A stretch of DNA of 64,000 nucleotides from Crenothrix polyspora (GCF_900163755.1 NZ_FUKI01000156.1:1-64000), one strand, 5' to 3'; shown: positions 1-10,370, counted from the first letter of the stretch. The notes: a model not told the origin generated them from the sequence alone. A program made the numbers and translations.

Positions 1-756
1 TTACGTGAAACTTGTTTATGGGGGCTGTTATTCGACATTTAAAGAGTGACTGAGTACTAGTTTGGCAAAAAACTGCGCCTAAAATACCAACTAATAGCGT
101 AGAAAACCAATTTCTGGATAGCTTTAGAAAAGCATTCATGATTGATTCTCATACAACATTCGATTGAATCCTGTCAGTAGTTAGGTCAGTTACTGTGAGT
201 ATTGCTAAAAACGATTATTTAAGATGATATAAAATTTTAATACACGATAAGAAAAAACTTACTCAGGTGTTTTTAAAAACAAAATTTTATGCCTGATGCT
301 AGGCCGAGCAAAGCGTAGCCCCGCATCAGGGCTTCGATACACCTGTGAATATTGAACTTTTTATGTTATTCCAATCTGAATTCATCCTATTGATAATAAG
401 TATAAACTCATTAACTTAATGACCAGTGAGGCTTAGGATGGGGGTCTCGCACCTCAACCCTTCTTTATTCAAAGAGAGGAGTGAATATTTTGCTTATAAA
501 GTTAATAGCCCACGATATGACGACTATTGAGGTTTTTATTGGATAGCGGATGCTGCCAGTGTACGCTAATAATTACACGCAAAGAAGTATAGATAAAATA
601 ACTTAGATAAATCGTGGTGTTACGGGTTATTAAATTCCATTAAATTAATGGTAGTAAAGAAAAAATGGCGGCCAGATTACATGCAATGCGTGTAAATTTT
701 GGTGTAGGTGCGGATTTATCCGCACCTGGCAAGCAAATTTTTCCCTACATCTGTTG
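1..756. other. Non-coding region upstream (3' side) of the Lon-like gene
   Basis: No convincing gene is visible. The stretch holds one long imperfect palindrome: CAGGTGT at 264-270 pairs with ACACCTG at 339-345, and CCTGATGC at 292-299 pairs with GCATCAGG at 323-330. The sequence near 48-60 (GACTGAGTACTAG) matches the end of the inverted-repeat element at 52666-52818 and may be a remnant of it. Otherwise the region is AT-rich and unremarkable. Confidence 0.6.
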
Positions 757-3144
757 TTAGCCGCCTTCTTCTTTATCGTCATCCGAAACTAATTCCGAAA
801 TTTCTTTTAAACGAGCAATGGCTTTAAAGTTAATGCTGTTTTCAGTATAAAAGCCATTATTATCCAGTTCTCCCGCCAAATAGCCGGTTAATAATTCCAA
901 GGTTTCATTGACACGGGTAACCGCATAAACAGCAAATAAGCCTTGGGCAACCGCGTCAATCACTTCCTGTTTTAACATGAGGTTACGTTTATTAGCGGCC
1001 GGAATAATTACCGCATGATGCCCAGTAAGCCCTCTCGCCTGGCACAAACGGAAAAAACCTTCTATTTTTTCATTAACGCCGCCAATAGCCTGCACTTCAC
1101 CGTACTGATTAACCGAGCCTGTTACTGCAAAGCCCTGATCAATAGGCGTACGGGTAAGTGCTGAAATAAGACAGCACAACTCAGCTAATGAGGCGCTATC
1201 ACCATCAATAAAGCCGTAAGATTGCTCTACGGCAATGCTGGCAGAGATGGCAAGCGGAAATTGCTGTGCATAACAATGGCCTAAGTATCCGGTCAAAATC
1301 ATTACGCCTTTAGAATGAATAGCCTGACCTAACTCCGCTTCGCGTTCAATATCAACGATACCTCTGGAGCCTGGGTAAACCGTGGTGGTAATACGTGCCG
1401 GTGCGCCAAAACTGCTACCACCAATTTCCAGTACGGTTAAGCCATTAATTTTGCCTATTGCCTCGCCATCTGTATCAATTAGAATCGTGCCATCCAGCAT
1501 GTCTTCGAGTATCGTTTGTGGCAATCGGCCATTACGGTATTCTCTGGCCGCCAGGGCTTGTTCAATATGGCTTCTGTCTATCTCGCTGGCTTTGTCTTTG
1601 TTACAAAATACATTGGCTTCGCCAATAATTTGCAAGGTGTCGTTGATACGCGCTGAAAAATGATGTTGATCTTCGGTTAATCGGCAACTGTGCTCAATCA
1701 AGCTTTCAATCGCACGGCGGGTTAAGGTTTTGCCGTTAGCATCGTGCGCCTGTTTTATCATGAGGGTGATAAAGCGGTGCATCGATTCATCGTTACGCGG
1801 TATGGCATAATCAAAATCAACCAAAATACGGAACATCTCGTTAAATTCGCTGTCCATTTCCTCTAACAGATAATACATGTCCGGCGAGCCTACCAGAATG
1901 ATTTTTACGTTCAGTGGAATCACTTCTGGTTTGAGGGTCACTGTATTAATACCCAGCTCAGAATACGGGGTATCAATCTCAATGCGCCCCGACTGCAGGG
2001 CGCGTTTAAGCCCTTCCCAAACGAACGGATAGGTCAGTAATTTTTCAGCATCCAGAATTAAATAGCCTCCGTTGGCTTTGTGCAAGGAGCCTGCGCAAAT
2101 TTTACGGTAGCTGGTGAGCAACGAGCCTTGATCATTGACGTATTCAATGCGACCAAATAGATTTTGGTACGTTGGATGTGGTTCGTGGATAATCGGTGCG
2201 CCAGTTTCTTGCTTGTTATCAATTAAAATATTGGGCGCATATTGTTCGTTAAGCAGTAGTTTTTTTGATCGAATATCGCTGGCATCTAAGGCTTTGCCGG
2301 GCATTAAGTAATCGGCTATCGTGGTTTCTAAATCTTTTTTCAGTTCTGATAAATAGCTAATGACATCTTCAACAGCTTCATATTTATCATGTAACTCTGC
2401 TAGCAGTGGCTCTACGGCCAAGCTGATCGTATCATTATCCAGTTGTTTGAGTTTTTCTACCATGCCGCGTCGCCATTGTGGCAGCTCCAGCAATACTTCG
2501 CTTAAATAATCTTCCAGCTCTTCAACCTGTTTATGAAACAGCTCGCGTTCGGTTTGTGGTAATTGGGTAAATTGCGCTTCGTCTAAGGTTTTTTTGTTTT
2601 TAATGGGTGCAAACGTAATGTTCTCGCTTTCTCGAAACAACGCGATATGAATGGCGTGTGCTTTTTTTTCAACCTTATCAATGGCACCGTTATAATCTTG
2701 ACTGAACTGGCGCTCTAAGGCATTTTTCTTTTGCTGATAGGCGGGGCTTTCAAATGCCGCAGGGAAAGTGGCCAATAAATCATCTATTAGTTTTTCTATA
2801 TCTTTGCTAAATTGCTGGCCATGTTCAGCGGGTAATTCAATCGCTAATGGCTCTCTGGCATTAGAAAAGTTATCCACATAGGCATAAGTGGGTGGCGATG
2901 GTAACGTTGGTGCGATAACATCCAAATGATCGGTGACCATTGTCAAACGGCCTAAACCTGGATCCCCCATCACAAAAATATTGTAACCAGGGCTGGTCAT
3001 GGCAATGCCAAACTCAAGCGCCGCCTGTGCTCTGGGTTGTCCTAAAATATTGCTGTGCCGCAGCAGGGCATCAGGGAATTCAAAACTACTTAAATCGATG
3101 TGTAGTTTCAGCGCTTCAAGCGGAAGTTTTAAGGTGTTGGACAT
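757..3144 (-). CDS. Lon-like ATP-dependent protease (AAA_32/Lon_C family, YcbZ/AsrA type)
   Basis: This 795-residue protein has the layout of the Lon-like family that includes E. coli YcbZ and Pseudomonas AsrA: an N-terminal AAA region, a long helical insert (about residues 120-280), the rest of the ATPase and a C-terminal Lon peptidase domain. The P-loop reads GDPGLGRLT, with arginine in place of the usual lysine, as I recall is common in this family. The proteolytic dyad is visible as the serine of DGDSASLAEL and the lysine of GGVNEKIEG. No N-terminal LAN domain or membrane segment is seen, so it should be cytosolic. It likely degrades damaged or regulatory proteins; the substrate is unknown. 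It stands alone, with no partner on its strand. The start MSNTLKLPLEAL fits the family N-terminus. Confidence 0.9.
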   Translation of the reverse strand: MSNTLKLPLEALKLHIDLSSFEFPDALLRHSNILGQPRAQAALEFGIAMTSPGYNIFVMGDPGLGRLTMVTDHLDVIAPTLPSPPTYAYVDNFSNAREPLAIELPAEHGQQFSKDIEKLIDDLLATFPAAFESPAYQQKKNALERQFSQDYNGAIDKVEKKAHAIHIALFRESENITFAPIKNKKTLDEAQFTQLPQTERELFHKQVEELEDYLSEVLLELPQWRRGMVEKLKQLDNDTISLAVEPLLAELHDKYEAVEDVISYLSELKKDLETTIADYLMPGKALDASDIRSKKLLLNEQYAPNILIDNKQETGAPIIHEPHPTYQNLFGRIEYVNDQGSLLTSYRKICAGSLHKANGGYLILDAEKLLTYPFVWEGLKRALQSGRIEIDTPYSELGINTVTLKPEVIPLNVKIILVGSPDMYYLLEEMDSEFNEMFRILVDFDYAIPRNDESMHRFITLMIKQAHDANGKTLTRRAIESLIEHSCRLTEDQHHFSARINDTLQIIGEANVFCNKDKASEIDRSHIEQALAAREYRNGRLPQTILEDMLDGTILIDTDGEAIGKINGLTVLEIGGSSFGAPARITTTVYPGSRGIVDIEREAELGQAIHSKGVMILTGYLGHCYAQQFPLAISASIAVEQSYGFIDGDSASLAELCCLISALTRTPIDQGFAVTGSVNQYGEVQAIGGVNEKIEGFFRLCQARGLTGHHAVIIPAANKRNLMLKQEVIDAVAQGLFAVYAVTRVNETLELLTGYLAGELDNNGFYTENSINFKAIARLKEISELVSDDDKEEGG

Positions 3145-3252
3145 GTAGACCGTGTGATGTGAAATAACAAACTATCGGTAATTCTATCATTTAAAATTGA
3201 ATATCTGCTGGGTAGTTAAGTGATTTTTAATAATGAACTTACCAAAAGGATT

Positions 3253-3320
3253 GTCCACAAAAAACACGAAAGGCGCGAAATATAAAACCATTTTCCGTGT
3301 TTTTCGTGCCTTTCGCGGAC
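3253..3320. repeat. Palindromic repeat, family E copy 1 (GTCCACGAAAGGCACGAAA type)
   Basis: A 68-bp near-perfect palindrome whose left arm starts GTCCACAAAAAACACGAAAG and whose right arm ends TTCGTGCCTTTCGCGGAC. A second copy lies at 22517-22574 and a right-half remnant at 40635-40656. All copies are intergenic. Confidence 0.75.
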
Positions 3321-3481
3321 ACACGCGTATATTCTTTCGTGGAATATCCTTATACCGTGTTATGCCGCGTAACCCGAAGAAATTAGCGGTTTTAATGCTG
3401 GCTTAATCTTTTATGCGTTCAATATGCGTAAAATTAAGCCATGTAATCCATCCCCCTATTTTTAGTCATACCAAAACCAAG

Positions 3482-4807
3482 ATGCTACAGTGTAATCAAC
3501 GTCATTTACCCATTTTATTATTGATTTCAGCAGGGCTGCTCAGTGGCTGCCAGACATTCAATGGCCTTTTTCCTGCGCAACAACGTGCCGTAAATACAAA
3601 CTTACCGATAGAAACGCCGGTTGTCGCTCAACACGAATACCCCTTATCCCCCAAACAGGCTATGGTGGGTAATTTAGCTACCGTTAACAGCCGCGAAGGC
3701 GATGCTTTATCCGATATTGCCCGCCATTTTGGCTTAGGCTATACCGACATCAGCATTGCCAACCCCAGCATTGCGCCGTGGACACCCAAAGCTGGCAGTC
3801 AGGTAGTGTTGCCCGTACAATTTATTTTGCCGGAAGCCCAGCACAAAGGCATCGTGCTTAACTTGGCTACTATGCGTTTGTTTTATTATCCCAAAAAACA
3901 AAACAGTGTCACTACCTATCCGGTGAGCATTGGCCGCGAAGGCTGGGGTACGCCAATGGGTTTAACGCGTGTTGCTGTTAAAACCGCCAATCCAGAATGG
4001 CATGTCCCTGACTCTATTTACCGTGAGCATGCACAAAAAGGTGATATTTTGCCGCATGTGGTGCGCTCTGGCCCCAATAATCCCCTTGGTTATTATGCGA
4101 TGCGCTTGGCACTGCCACGCTATTTAATTCACGGTACTAACAAGCCTTATGGTATTGGTATGCAAGTGAGTCATGGCTGCATTCAAATGTACCCTGAAGA
4201 TATTGAGGTGTTGTTTGAGGATGTTGCCGTGGGTACACAAGTTCATATCGTGCATCAACCGTATCTGGCAGCCTGGCATGACAACAGTTTGTACATGGAA
4301 GCCCACGATCCGGTCGCGCAAGCGGCGGGCAATAAAAACAGGAAGCAGAAGGAATTTTTAGGCACGCTAAAAAAGATGGCTAAACAGCATCACGCCAAAG
4401 TTGATTGGGATAAGGTTAAGCAAGCATTAAAGCGTGCCGACGGTATTCCGACACCGGTTTTAGTGGGTAGCCCCGATATAAATACGTTAACACGCAGCGC
4501 CACCGCTGTGAACCACCCAGGCACTTTGTATGGGCAACCTGTTGTTGCACCGTTAAAAGCCAATGATTGGTCTATTCTGGTGGATACTTTTAAAGACGAA
4601 ACCGCCGCCCAGCGTATGGTGGCTATGCTCAATCATCAAGGCCCCAGTATTCCTGCCCGCAAAATACAAAAAGGCGCTGACTATGAAGTGATTGCCGGGC
4701 CTTTTAGCGATAAAAAACAAGCCAACGCTTTTGCCAAGCGTATTCGCTATGAATTTGAAATTGACGTTAAGCCGATAGCGCCGGTGTTAATGTCTAGCAA
4801 TCCTTAA
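3482..4807 (+). CDS. Lipoprotein L,D-transpeptidase (YkuD) with LysM and SPOR domains
   Basis: The chosen start gives a lipoprotein signal peptide with the lipobox LLSGC (the frame stays open upstream to an ATG at 3413, but that adds 23 residues before the signal). Next comes a LysM-like segment (SREGDALSDIARHFGLGYTD), then a YkuD catalytic domain with the His and Cys signature HGTNKPYG...SHGCIQMY. The C-terminus is a SPOR domain (from DWSILVDTF to the end, with YEVIAGPFSDKKQA). It should sit in the periplasm on the outer membrane and cross-link peptidoglycan stem peptides or attach lipoproteins to them, with SPOR steering it to denuded glycan at the division site. Known relatives are ErfK/YbiS-type enzymes; having LysM, YkuD and SPOR together is uncommon in them. 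Confidence 0.9.
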   Translation: MLQCNQRHLPILLLISAGLLSGCQTFNGLFPAQQRAVNTNLPIETPVVAQHEYPLSPKQAMVGNLATVNSREGDALSDIARHFGLGYTDISIANPSIAPWTPKAGSQVVLPVQFILPEAQHKGIVLNLATMRLFYYPKKQNSVTTYPVSIGREGWGTPMGLTRVAVKTANPEWHVPDSIYREHAQKGDILPHVVRSGPNNPLGYYAMRLALPRYLIHGTNKPYGIGMQVSHGCIQMYPEDIEVLFEDVAVGTQVHIVHQPYLAAWHDNSLYMEAHDPVAQAAGNKNRKQKEFLGTLKKMAKQHHAKVDWDKVKQALKRADGIPTPVLVGSPDINTLTRSATAVNHPGTLYGQPVVAPLKANDWSILVDTFKDETAAQRMVAMLNHQGPSIPARKIQKGADYEVIAGPFSDKKQANAFAKRIRYEFEIDVKPIAPVLMSSNP

Positions 4808-4815
4808 TCACACCG

Positions 4816-4850
4816 CCATTAAGTTAAGAGGGTAACGTCTTACTTAATGG
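4816..4850 (+). terminator. Possible terminator hairpin after the L,D-transpeptidase gene
   Basis: A perfect 9-bp stem (CCATTAAGT with ACTTAATGG) around a 17-nt loop lies 8 bp after the stop codon. There is no U-tract, so intrinsic termination is uncertain. Confidence 0.3.
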
Positions 4851-4881
4851 TCGCCTGGCAAGTAATCGACACCCTCTTATC

Positions 4882-7122
4882 ATGACGCAAGCTTGCAACA
4901 CGCGCTACAACATTCTACGGGTGGCTGTACCGATTCGCCTACACTGTCTGTTTGATTATTTTGCCCCAGAAAACAGTTTTCACACTGATTTTAAGCCAGG
5001 AATGCGCGTCTTAGTGCCTTTTGGTCGCGGTCAAAAAGTGGCGTTTCTTATCGAATGCGTTAGCCACAGCAACATTGATAGCCACAAACTCAAGCCAATT
5101 ATAGCGATTTTAGACGCGCAGCCTTTGCTGTCAGCACACGATGTTCGTTTATTGCAGTGGGTCAGTCGTTACTACCACCATCCTTTAGGTGATGTCTACA
5201 CTACTGCGCTGCCAGCTTTATTACGACAAGGCAAAGTGGCTGCACTGCCCGTTGAAGAATGTTATGCGTTAACGGCGCTTGGCATGGCCACAGACAGTGA
5301 GCAATTAAAACGCGCCCCCAAGCAAAAAGCACTGCTGGAAAAGTTCCAAAAGCATGCTTGTTATTTATCTGCCGCAGCGCTTTCCAACGGGGATGAAAAG
5401 TGGCGTAGCGCATTAAAGCCCTTGCTGGAGAAATCTTTGCTGGAAGTTGCCATACCTAGCATTGAGGCGTTACCCGCTGACGCTTTAATGCGTAACGAAG
5501 CGTTAATCAGCAACCCTCAGCAACACGCTGCGATTGACAAAGTCTGCGATAGCTTAGGGCAGTTTGGGGTATTTTTACTGGAAGGTGTTACCGGCAGTGG
5601 TAAAACCGAAGTGTATTTGCAAATTATTCACACGGTGTTGCAACAGCAGCAACAGGTGTTGGTATTAGTGCCAGAGATCACTCTTACTCCACAGCTGGAA
5701 GCCCGTTTTCGACAGCGTTTTTCTGTCGATATTGCTGTGACGCATTCTAAATTAACCGACAAGCAGCGTAATATCGCGTGGTTAAAAATGCAGCAAGGCA
5801 TGTGTTCTATCATGCTCGGCACTCGTTCGGCGTTGTTTACGCCGCTTAAAAATCCTGGTCTGATTATCCTGGACGAAGAGCATGATGCCTCGTTTAAGCA
5901 GCAGGAAGGCTGTCGATTTTCCGCGCGTGATGTCGCTGTGGTGCGCGGCAAAATGCTAGGTATACCTGTGCTATTAGGCTCGGCAACACCGTCGTTAGAA
6001 AGTTTTCATAATGTTAATCAAGGCCGCTACCAGTTATTACACCTGCCTTTGCGTGCCGGTAATGCCACGCCGCCAACTTTTCAGTTATTGGATATCCGCA
6101 ACAAAAAAATGCAAGAAGGCTTGAGTGCCATGCTGATTGCTGAAATCAAAGACACGCTGGCCAAAAATGAACAAGTGTTATTGTTTTTAAATCGGCGTGG
6201 CTTTGCGCCAACGTTGATATGTCACGGTTGCGGCTGGGTGATGCGTTGCTCGCAATGCGATGCCAATATGGTTATCCATGCCCATGAGCGGCGATTGCGT
6301 TGTCATCATTGTGCTTATGAACATCAGCTACTTGAAAGCTGTCCCGCCTGTATAACTGGTCAGTTAATGCCTTTGGGTTTGGGCACAGAGCGTGTGGAAA
6401 ACGTTTTAACCAGTTTGTTTGCCGATAAAGTCATTGTGCGCCTTGACCGTGATTCCACCAAGCATAAAGGCAGTTTGGAACGCTATTTGGCACAAATTAA
6501 TGACGGCCATGCCGATATTATTCTGGGCACACAAATGCTTGCCAAAGGGCATCACTTTAGCCAAGTAACCTTGGTGGTCATGCTGGATGTCGATAGCGGT
6601 TTGTTCAGCATCGATTTTCATGCTGCCGAACGTTTGGCACAATTGATTGTACAGGTGTCGGGGCGTGCCGGCCGTGAGCAAAAACCTGGCAAAGTTATTT
6701 TGCAAACCCGCCAGCCCGAACACCCGTTGTTGCTGACCTTGATTAAGCGCGGTTACAAAGCTTTTGCCACTATTGCACTTAGCGAACGCCAAGAAGCTTT
6801 GTTGCCGCCATTCAGTTATCACATCTTGTTACGTGTACAGGCGAATAATGAGGATCTGGCCAAGCAGTTTTTGCACACGGTACTTAATTTAGCCCATAAC
6901 AGCCAGCATTCAACCTGTGAGCTGCACACCGATATTTTAGGTCCCGTGCCCGCACCGATGGCAAGGCGTGCCGGACTTTACCGCTACCAATTACTGTTTC
7001 AGAACCAAAAAAGACAAGTATTACATCAATTTATTGATCGATTACTGCCAGAAATCTACAAAATTAATCGCAGTTTTAGTGTGTCTTGGTCGCTGGATGT
7101 TGATCCCGTTGACTTGTTTTAA
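4882..7122 (+). CDS. priA: Primosomal protein N' (replication restart helicase PriA)
   Basis: A 746-residue protein of normal PriA length. It shows the N-terminal 3'-DNA-binding region, a superfamily 2 helicase core with Walker A GVTGSGKTEVYL and Walker B LDEEHD, and the PriA-specific zinc-binding cysteines (CHGCGW, CSQCDA, CHHCAY, CPACI) inserted between helicase motifs. PriA loads the primosome at stalled forks independently of the origin. It is followed by argS and the SPOR protein, a gene order found in other gammaproteobacteria. About 100 bp separate it from argS. Confidence 0.97.
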   Translation: MTQACNTRYNILRVAVPIRLHCLFDYFAPENSFHTDFKPGMRVLVPFGRGQKVAFLIECVSHSNIDSHKLKPIIAILDAQPLLSAHDVRLLQWVSRYYHHPLGDVYTTALPALLRQGKVAALPVEECYALTALGMATDSEQLKRAPKQKALLEKFQKHACYLSAAALSNGDEKWRSALKPLLEKSLLEVAIPSIEALPADALMRNEALISNPQQHAAIDKVCDSLGQFGVFLLEGVTGSGKTEVYLQIIHTVLQQQQQVLVLVPEITLTPQLEARFRQRFSVDIAVTHSKLTDKQRNIAWLKMQQGMCSIMLGTRSALFTPLKNPGLIILDEEHDASFKQQEGCRFSARDVAVVRGKMLGIPVLLGSATPSLESFHNVNQGRYQLLHLPLRAGNATPPTFQLLDIRNKKMQEGLSAMLIAEIKDTLAKNEQVLLFLNRRGFAPTLICHGCGWVMRCSQCDANMVIHAHERRLRCHHCAYEHQLLESCPACITGQLMPLGLGTERVENVLTSLFADKVIVRLDRDSTKHKGSLERYLAQINDGHADIILGTQMLAKGHHFSQVTLVVMLDVDSGLFSIDFHAAERLAQLIVQVSGRAGREQKPGKVILQTRQPEHPLLLTLIKRGYKAFATIALSERQEALLPPFSYHILLRVQANNEDLAKQFLHTVLNLAHNSQHSTCELHTDILGPVPAPMARRAGLYRYQLLFQNQKRQVLHQFIDRLLPEIYKINRSFSVSWSLDVDPVDLF

Positions 7123-7220
7123 ACACCCATCGCGCTAATTAGCCATGCCCATAGATATACACCCTATTATATTGGATAATGTGCGACTATCTTTATATAT
7201 GAGCCACCTACCGTAAATCA

Positions 7221-8981
7221 ATGATGCAAAAAATAGAGGCACTTGTTCACCACGCTTTTGAGTCGCTTAAAAGCAGCGACCTTATCGATCACACGATTAC
7301 GCCACATATTGTGGTGGAGCGCACCCGTGATAACAGTCATGGCGACTTTACCACCAACGTTGCCATGATGCTGGCCAAGCAGGCAAAAACCAATCCGAGA
7401 ACCTTAGCTGAACACATTATTGCCGCACTGCCCCAAGATGCCAGCGTTATCAAGGTGGAGATTGCAGGGCCTGGCTTTATCAACTTTTTTGTTGATCGTA
7501 ATGCCCAGTACGACATTATCAAGCGCATACTCAATGAGGGGGCACAATTTGGTTTAAGCAAGCTTGGTGCCGGTAAAAAAGTGCAGGTCGAATTTGTTTC
7601 TGCTAACCCGACAGGGCCTTTGCATGTGGGGCACGGGCGCGGTGCCGCTTACGGTTCTGTAGTCGCTGATTTATTGGCCGCTGTGGGTTTTGATGTGCAT
7701 CGTGAATATTATGTTAACGATGCCGGACGGCAAATGGATATTTTGGCTACCAGCATTTGGCTACGCTATCTTGAAGTCTGCGGCGAAATATTACCTTTTC
7801 CCAGCAATGGCTATCGTGGCGATTATGTGCGCGATATTGCCGCCACGATCCATCAAAGCGCCAGTAATGATTACCGTAGACCCGCTGAGCTGGTATTGGA
7901 AAATACACCGCTGGATGAACCGGATGGCGGCGATAAAGAAGTTTATATTGATGCGTTGATTAACAGAACTAAAACCTTGTTGGGCAAAGTTTTGTACCGT
8001 GATTTTTTTCAAATCGGCTTAAATACTATTTTGGATGATATACGGGACGATTTACAAGAGTTTGGCGTGGATTATCAGCAATGGTTTTCAGAGCGGCATT
8101 TAATGGAAGATGGTTCTGTTGATACGGCGCTAAATCGTTTACGCAGTGGTGGCCATCTTTATGAAAAAGATGGCGCAATTTGGTTTGCATCTGGTGTACT
8201 AGGTGATGAAAAAGACCGTGTCGTGGTACGTGAAAATGGCCAATGCACTTATTTTGCTTCGGATATCGCCTATCACATGAATAAGTTGGATCGTGGTTTT
8301 GACCGCATTATTAATATTTGGGGTGCGGATCACCACGGTTACATACCGCGTGTGCGTGCCGCGATGACCGCCTTGGGAGCGGATGAGTCAAAATTAAAAG
8401 TATTGCTAGTGCAGTTTGCCACACTTTACCGTGGTGATGAAAAAGTGCAGATGTCGACACGTTCTGGTGATTTTGTCACTCTGCGGCAGTTACGCAATGA
8501 AGTCGGCAAAGATGCCGCGCGGTTTTTTTATGTGATGCGCCGCTCAGAACAGCACATGGACTTTGATTTAGACTTGGCAACGTCAAAATCTAACGAAAAT
8601 CCGGTGTTTTATGTGCAATATGCCTATGCGCGAGTGTGTAGCGTGTTACGTCAACTGGATGAAAAAGGCTGGGCAAGAAACTTGCTTTTGGGCATGGATC
8701 ATCTACACTCATTAACAGAAGAGCATGAAACTAATCTTATCGGCATTTTAGCGCGCTATCCTGAAGTGCTACAACGCGCTGCGCTGCACTATGAACCCCA
8801 CCAATTAATACAGTATCTGCGTGAGCTAGCAACCGCTTTTCACACTTATTATAATGCCCACCAATTTCTTGTCGATGATGCACAGATTCGTGATGCGCGT
8901 TTGAATTTGATTTGCGCGGTCAAGCAAGTATTGTCTAATGGCTTAGGGTTAATTAATATCACCGCACCTGAATCAATGTAA
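7221..8981 (+). CDS. argS: Arginine--tRNA ligase
   Basis: This 586-residue class I synthetase carries the N-terminal Arg-tRNA synthetase domain, the HIGH signature as HVGHGRG in [15 protein letters not shown], and the KMSK-like loop as VQMSTRSG. That loop lacks the lysine of canonical KMSK, which is normal for many ArgS enzymes. The C-terminal DALR anticodon-binding domain follows. The enzyme charges tRNA-Arg in the cytosol. The start codon is the first of two adjacent ATG codons; no strong ribosome site is visible. The downstream SPOR gene begins only 5 bp after the stop, so the two are probably cotranscribed. Confidence 0.97.
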   Translation: MMQKIEALVHHAFESLKSSDLIDHTITPHIVVERTRDNSHGDFTTNVAMMLAKQAKTNPRTLAEHIIAALPQDASVIKVEIAGPGFINFFVDRNAQYDIIKRILNEGAQFGLSKLGAGKKVQVEFVSANPTGPLHVGHGRGAAYGSVVADLLAAVGFDVHREYYVNDAGRQMDILATSIWLRYLEVCGEILPFPSNGYRGDYVRDIAATIHQSASNDYRRPAELVLENTPLDEPDGGDKEVYIDALINRTKTLLGKVLYRDFFQIGLNTILDDIRDDLQEFGVDYQQWFSERHLMEDGSVDTALNRLRSGGHLYEKDGAIWFASGVLGDEKDRVVVRENGQCTYFASDIAYHMNKLDRGFDRIINIWGADHHGYIPRVRAAMTALGADESKLKVLLVQFATLYRGDEKVQMSTRSGDFVTLRQLRNEVGKDAARFFYVMRRSEQHMDFDLDLATSKSNENPVFYVQYAYARVCSVLRQLDEKGWARNLLLGMDHLHSLTEEHETNLIGILARYPEVLQRAALHYEPHQLIQYLRELATAFHTYYNAHQFLVDDAQIRDARLNLICAVKQVLSNGLGLINITAPESM

Positions 8982-8986
8982 ATGTA

Positions 8987-9628
8987 ATGGCCAGAGACTA
9001 CAAACACCGCGCACAAAACAACAATAAACCGACTGCCAGTCAGTATCGGCAGCGGCCTAAATCCGGCTCTAAAATTGGGCCGCTAAAATGGATGTTGGTT
9101 ACTGCGTTGGTAATTGCGTTTGCGGTGTTTTTAGTGTATTTACGCAGCATAGGCGATAAGCACCCCGCAGCGTCTTTGGCCACTAAAACAATGACTACTG
9201 CCATTAAACCAGAAGCGGTTAAAAAACAAGAAGAGGATGCCAAAGAAACAGCCGAGCTTGAGGCTAAAAAGCAACCACCGCAGCCACAGTTTGATTTTTA
9301 CACTATTTTGCCGAAAAAAGAAGTGATGATCGCTGATCACGAAATTAAAACCCGCGCCCGTGAAGAGCGAGTCGGCAAAGTAAAAGAAGCACATTACGTG
9401 ATTCAAGCAGGTTCTTTTAAAGTGCTGAAAGAAGCCGATTTATTACGCACCAAGTTGGCTTCTATGGGCATAGAATCAAAAGTTAATAAAGCCAAAGTCG
9501 GCGATGTTAATTGGTATCGCGTTAAAATTGGGCCTTATGCGCGTCTGGTCAGTGTTAATACTGTAATGGCGCGGTTAAAGCAAAATGATATGAAGCCCGT
9601 GGTAACTGAAGTAGAGAGCTCGGATTAA
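8987..9628 (+). CDS. SPOR-domain cell-division protein, FtsN-like
   Basis: A 213-residue bitopic protein: a basic, Asn/Gln-rich cytoplasmic tail, one membrane helix (MLVTALVIAFAVFLVYL, about residues 36-52), a charged periplasmic linker, and a C-terminal SPOR domain (HYVIQAGSFKVLKEAD, YRVKIGPYA). This is the architecture of FtsN, which binds denuded septal glycan and activates constriction. Its position after priA-argS is where ftsN-like genes sit in related genomes, which supports the call although overall FtsN sequence is poorly conserved. It may be translationally linked to argS. Confidence 0.85.
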   Translation: MARDYKHRAQNNNKPTASQYRQRPKSGSKIGPLKWMLVTALVIAFAVFLVYLRSIGDKHPAASLATKTMTTAIKPEAVKKQEEDAKETAELEAKKQPPQPQFDFYTILPKKEVMIADHEIKTRAREERVGKVKEAHYVIQAGSFKVLKEADLLRTKLASMGIESKVNKAKVGDVNWYRVKIGPYARLVSVNTVMARLKQNDMKPVVTEVESSD

Positions 9629-9690
9629 AGCGATTGACAGAATTAAACACACCGTATGCCTGATTTGATAGGTACACAAAAATAAGCCTT

Positions 9691-9723
9691 AGATCTACGA
9701 GGTTTTAAAAACCTTGTAGATCT
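9691..9723. repeat. Short palindrome, family F copy 1
   Basis: AGATCTACGAGGTTTT faces AAAACCTTGTAGATCT, a 16-bp stem with one G-T pair. A related palindrome lies at 26615-26645. It comes 62 bp after the SPOR gene and could also terminate transcription, although no U-tract follows. Confidence 0.6.
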
Positions 9724-9802
9724 TTGAGTAGCCGACAAAATAAAGCTGACTGAACATAATGGTCACTATTTTCAGTATTCCCATTCAGTCGCGTAAAGTG
9801 GA

Positions 9803-9970
9803 CTGCATGCTCCTCTCAATCCGACATTAACATCCAAATCTGTTAGATTAACAGTAAGCGGTTAACTAAATTTACTCGTATTCTGTGTTTTTGGCATATT
9901 AACCGTATGATCAACTCCTCGCCGTGGTTTTTAATGTAATGACAATGATGCTCTAGACAGTAGGTATAAA
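9803..9970. repeat. Left copy of a diverged direct repeat flanking a small gene
   Basis: It shares with 10474-10635 an ordered series of matches, including CTGCATGCT near the start, CATCCAAA, GTTAACT, and a 36-bp block (9877-9912 versus 10548-10583) with one mismatch. The two copies bracket the SdrD-B-like small gene. Confidence 0.7.
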
Positions 9971-10148
9971 TACCTATTGCTTGAAAAAAATCAGCCACTT
10001 ATACTGAAGGCGTAAGTTACGCATACGATAATATTATTTATGTAATCAATATATTACATAAAATAAATAGCATGTATTCATTTGTATAAAGCAAATTTGG
10101 ATAGGTAACTTGTCGGTGGATTCTTTCTTGATTTTAAGGAGTGTGACT

Positions 10149-10370
10149 ATGGCTAGTTCAAATAATACAGCGACACTGAGCAATACGGCGTGGAATGATG
10201 TTAATCACGATGGCTTCCAGGATACGAATAAGGCTGGTTTGGCGAGTTCGACTGTTAATTTGTACGATATACAATCCGGGGTATTTATAAGCAGTGTACC
10301 AACGGGCAGTGATGGTAATTATTCCTGTGATGTTGCTCCGGGTACTTATCAGTTATTAATGGTCGTATAG
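10149..10370 (+). CDS. Small SdrD-B-like domain protein, probably a gene fragment
   Basis: The 73-residue product starts at an ATG with a good ribosome site (AAGGAG, 7 bp upstream). It resembles the first half of an SdrD B-like repeat as found in large surface adhesins: TAWNDVNHDGFQD matches the Ca-binding start of that domain and DGNYSCDVAPGTYQLLM matches its end. No signal peptide is present, and the protein stops right after one domain, whereas family members are usually many repeats long. It is most likely a truncated remnant of a larger adhesin gene, though the intact start leaves a short functional protein possible. Confidence 0.55.
   Translation: MASSNNTATLSNTAWNDVNHDGFQDTNKAGLASSTVNLYDIQSGVFISSVPTGSDGNYSCDVAPGTYQLLMVV

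Larger units (their letters stand above)
9629..10148. other. Non-coding stretch with hairpin and left direct repeat
   Basis: This 520-bp gap contains a small palindrome (9691-9723), a segment resembling one arm of the 52666-52818 element (about 9725-9753), and the left member of a diverged direct repeat (9803-9970). The last 100 bp are AT-rich and could hold the promoter of the small gene at 10149. No other gene is seen. Confidence 0.6.

Noticed and set aside
460-550. Short frame after an AGAGGA sequence in the first intergenic region
   Set aside because: The possible GTG start abuts the ribosome-like site and the product is only about 22 residues.
757-3144. Lon-like protein as an inactive pseudo-ATPase because its P-loop has Arg instead of Lys
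   Set aside because: As I recall the substitution is common in this family, and the frame and protease dyad are intact.
7221-8981. ArgS with a missing KMSK lysine as defective
   Set aside because: Many functional ArgS enzymes lack the canonical KMSK motif, including in gammaproteobacteria.
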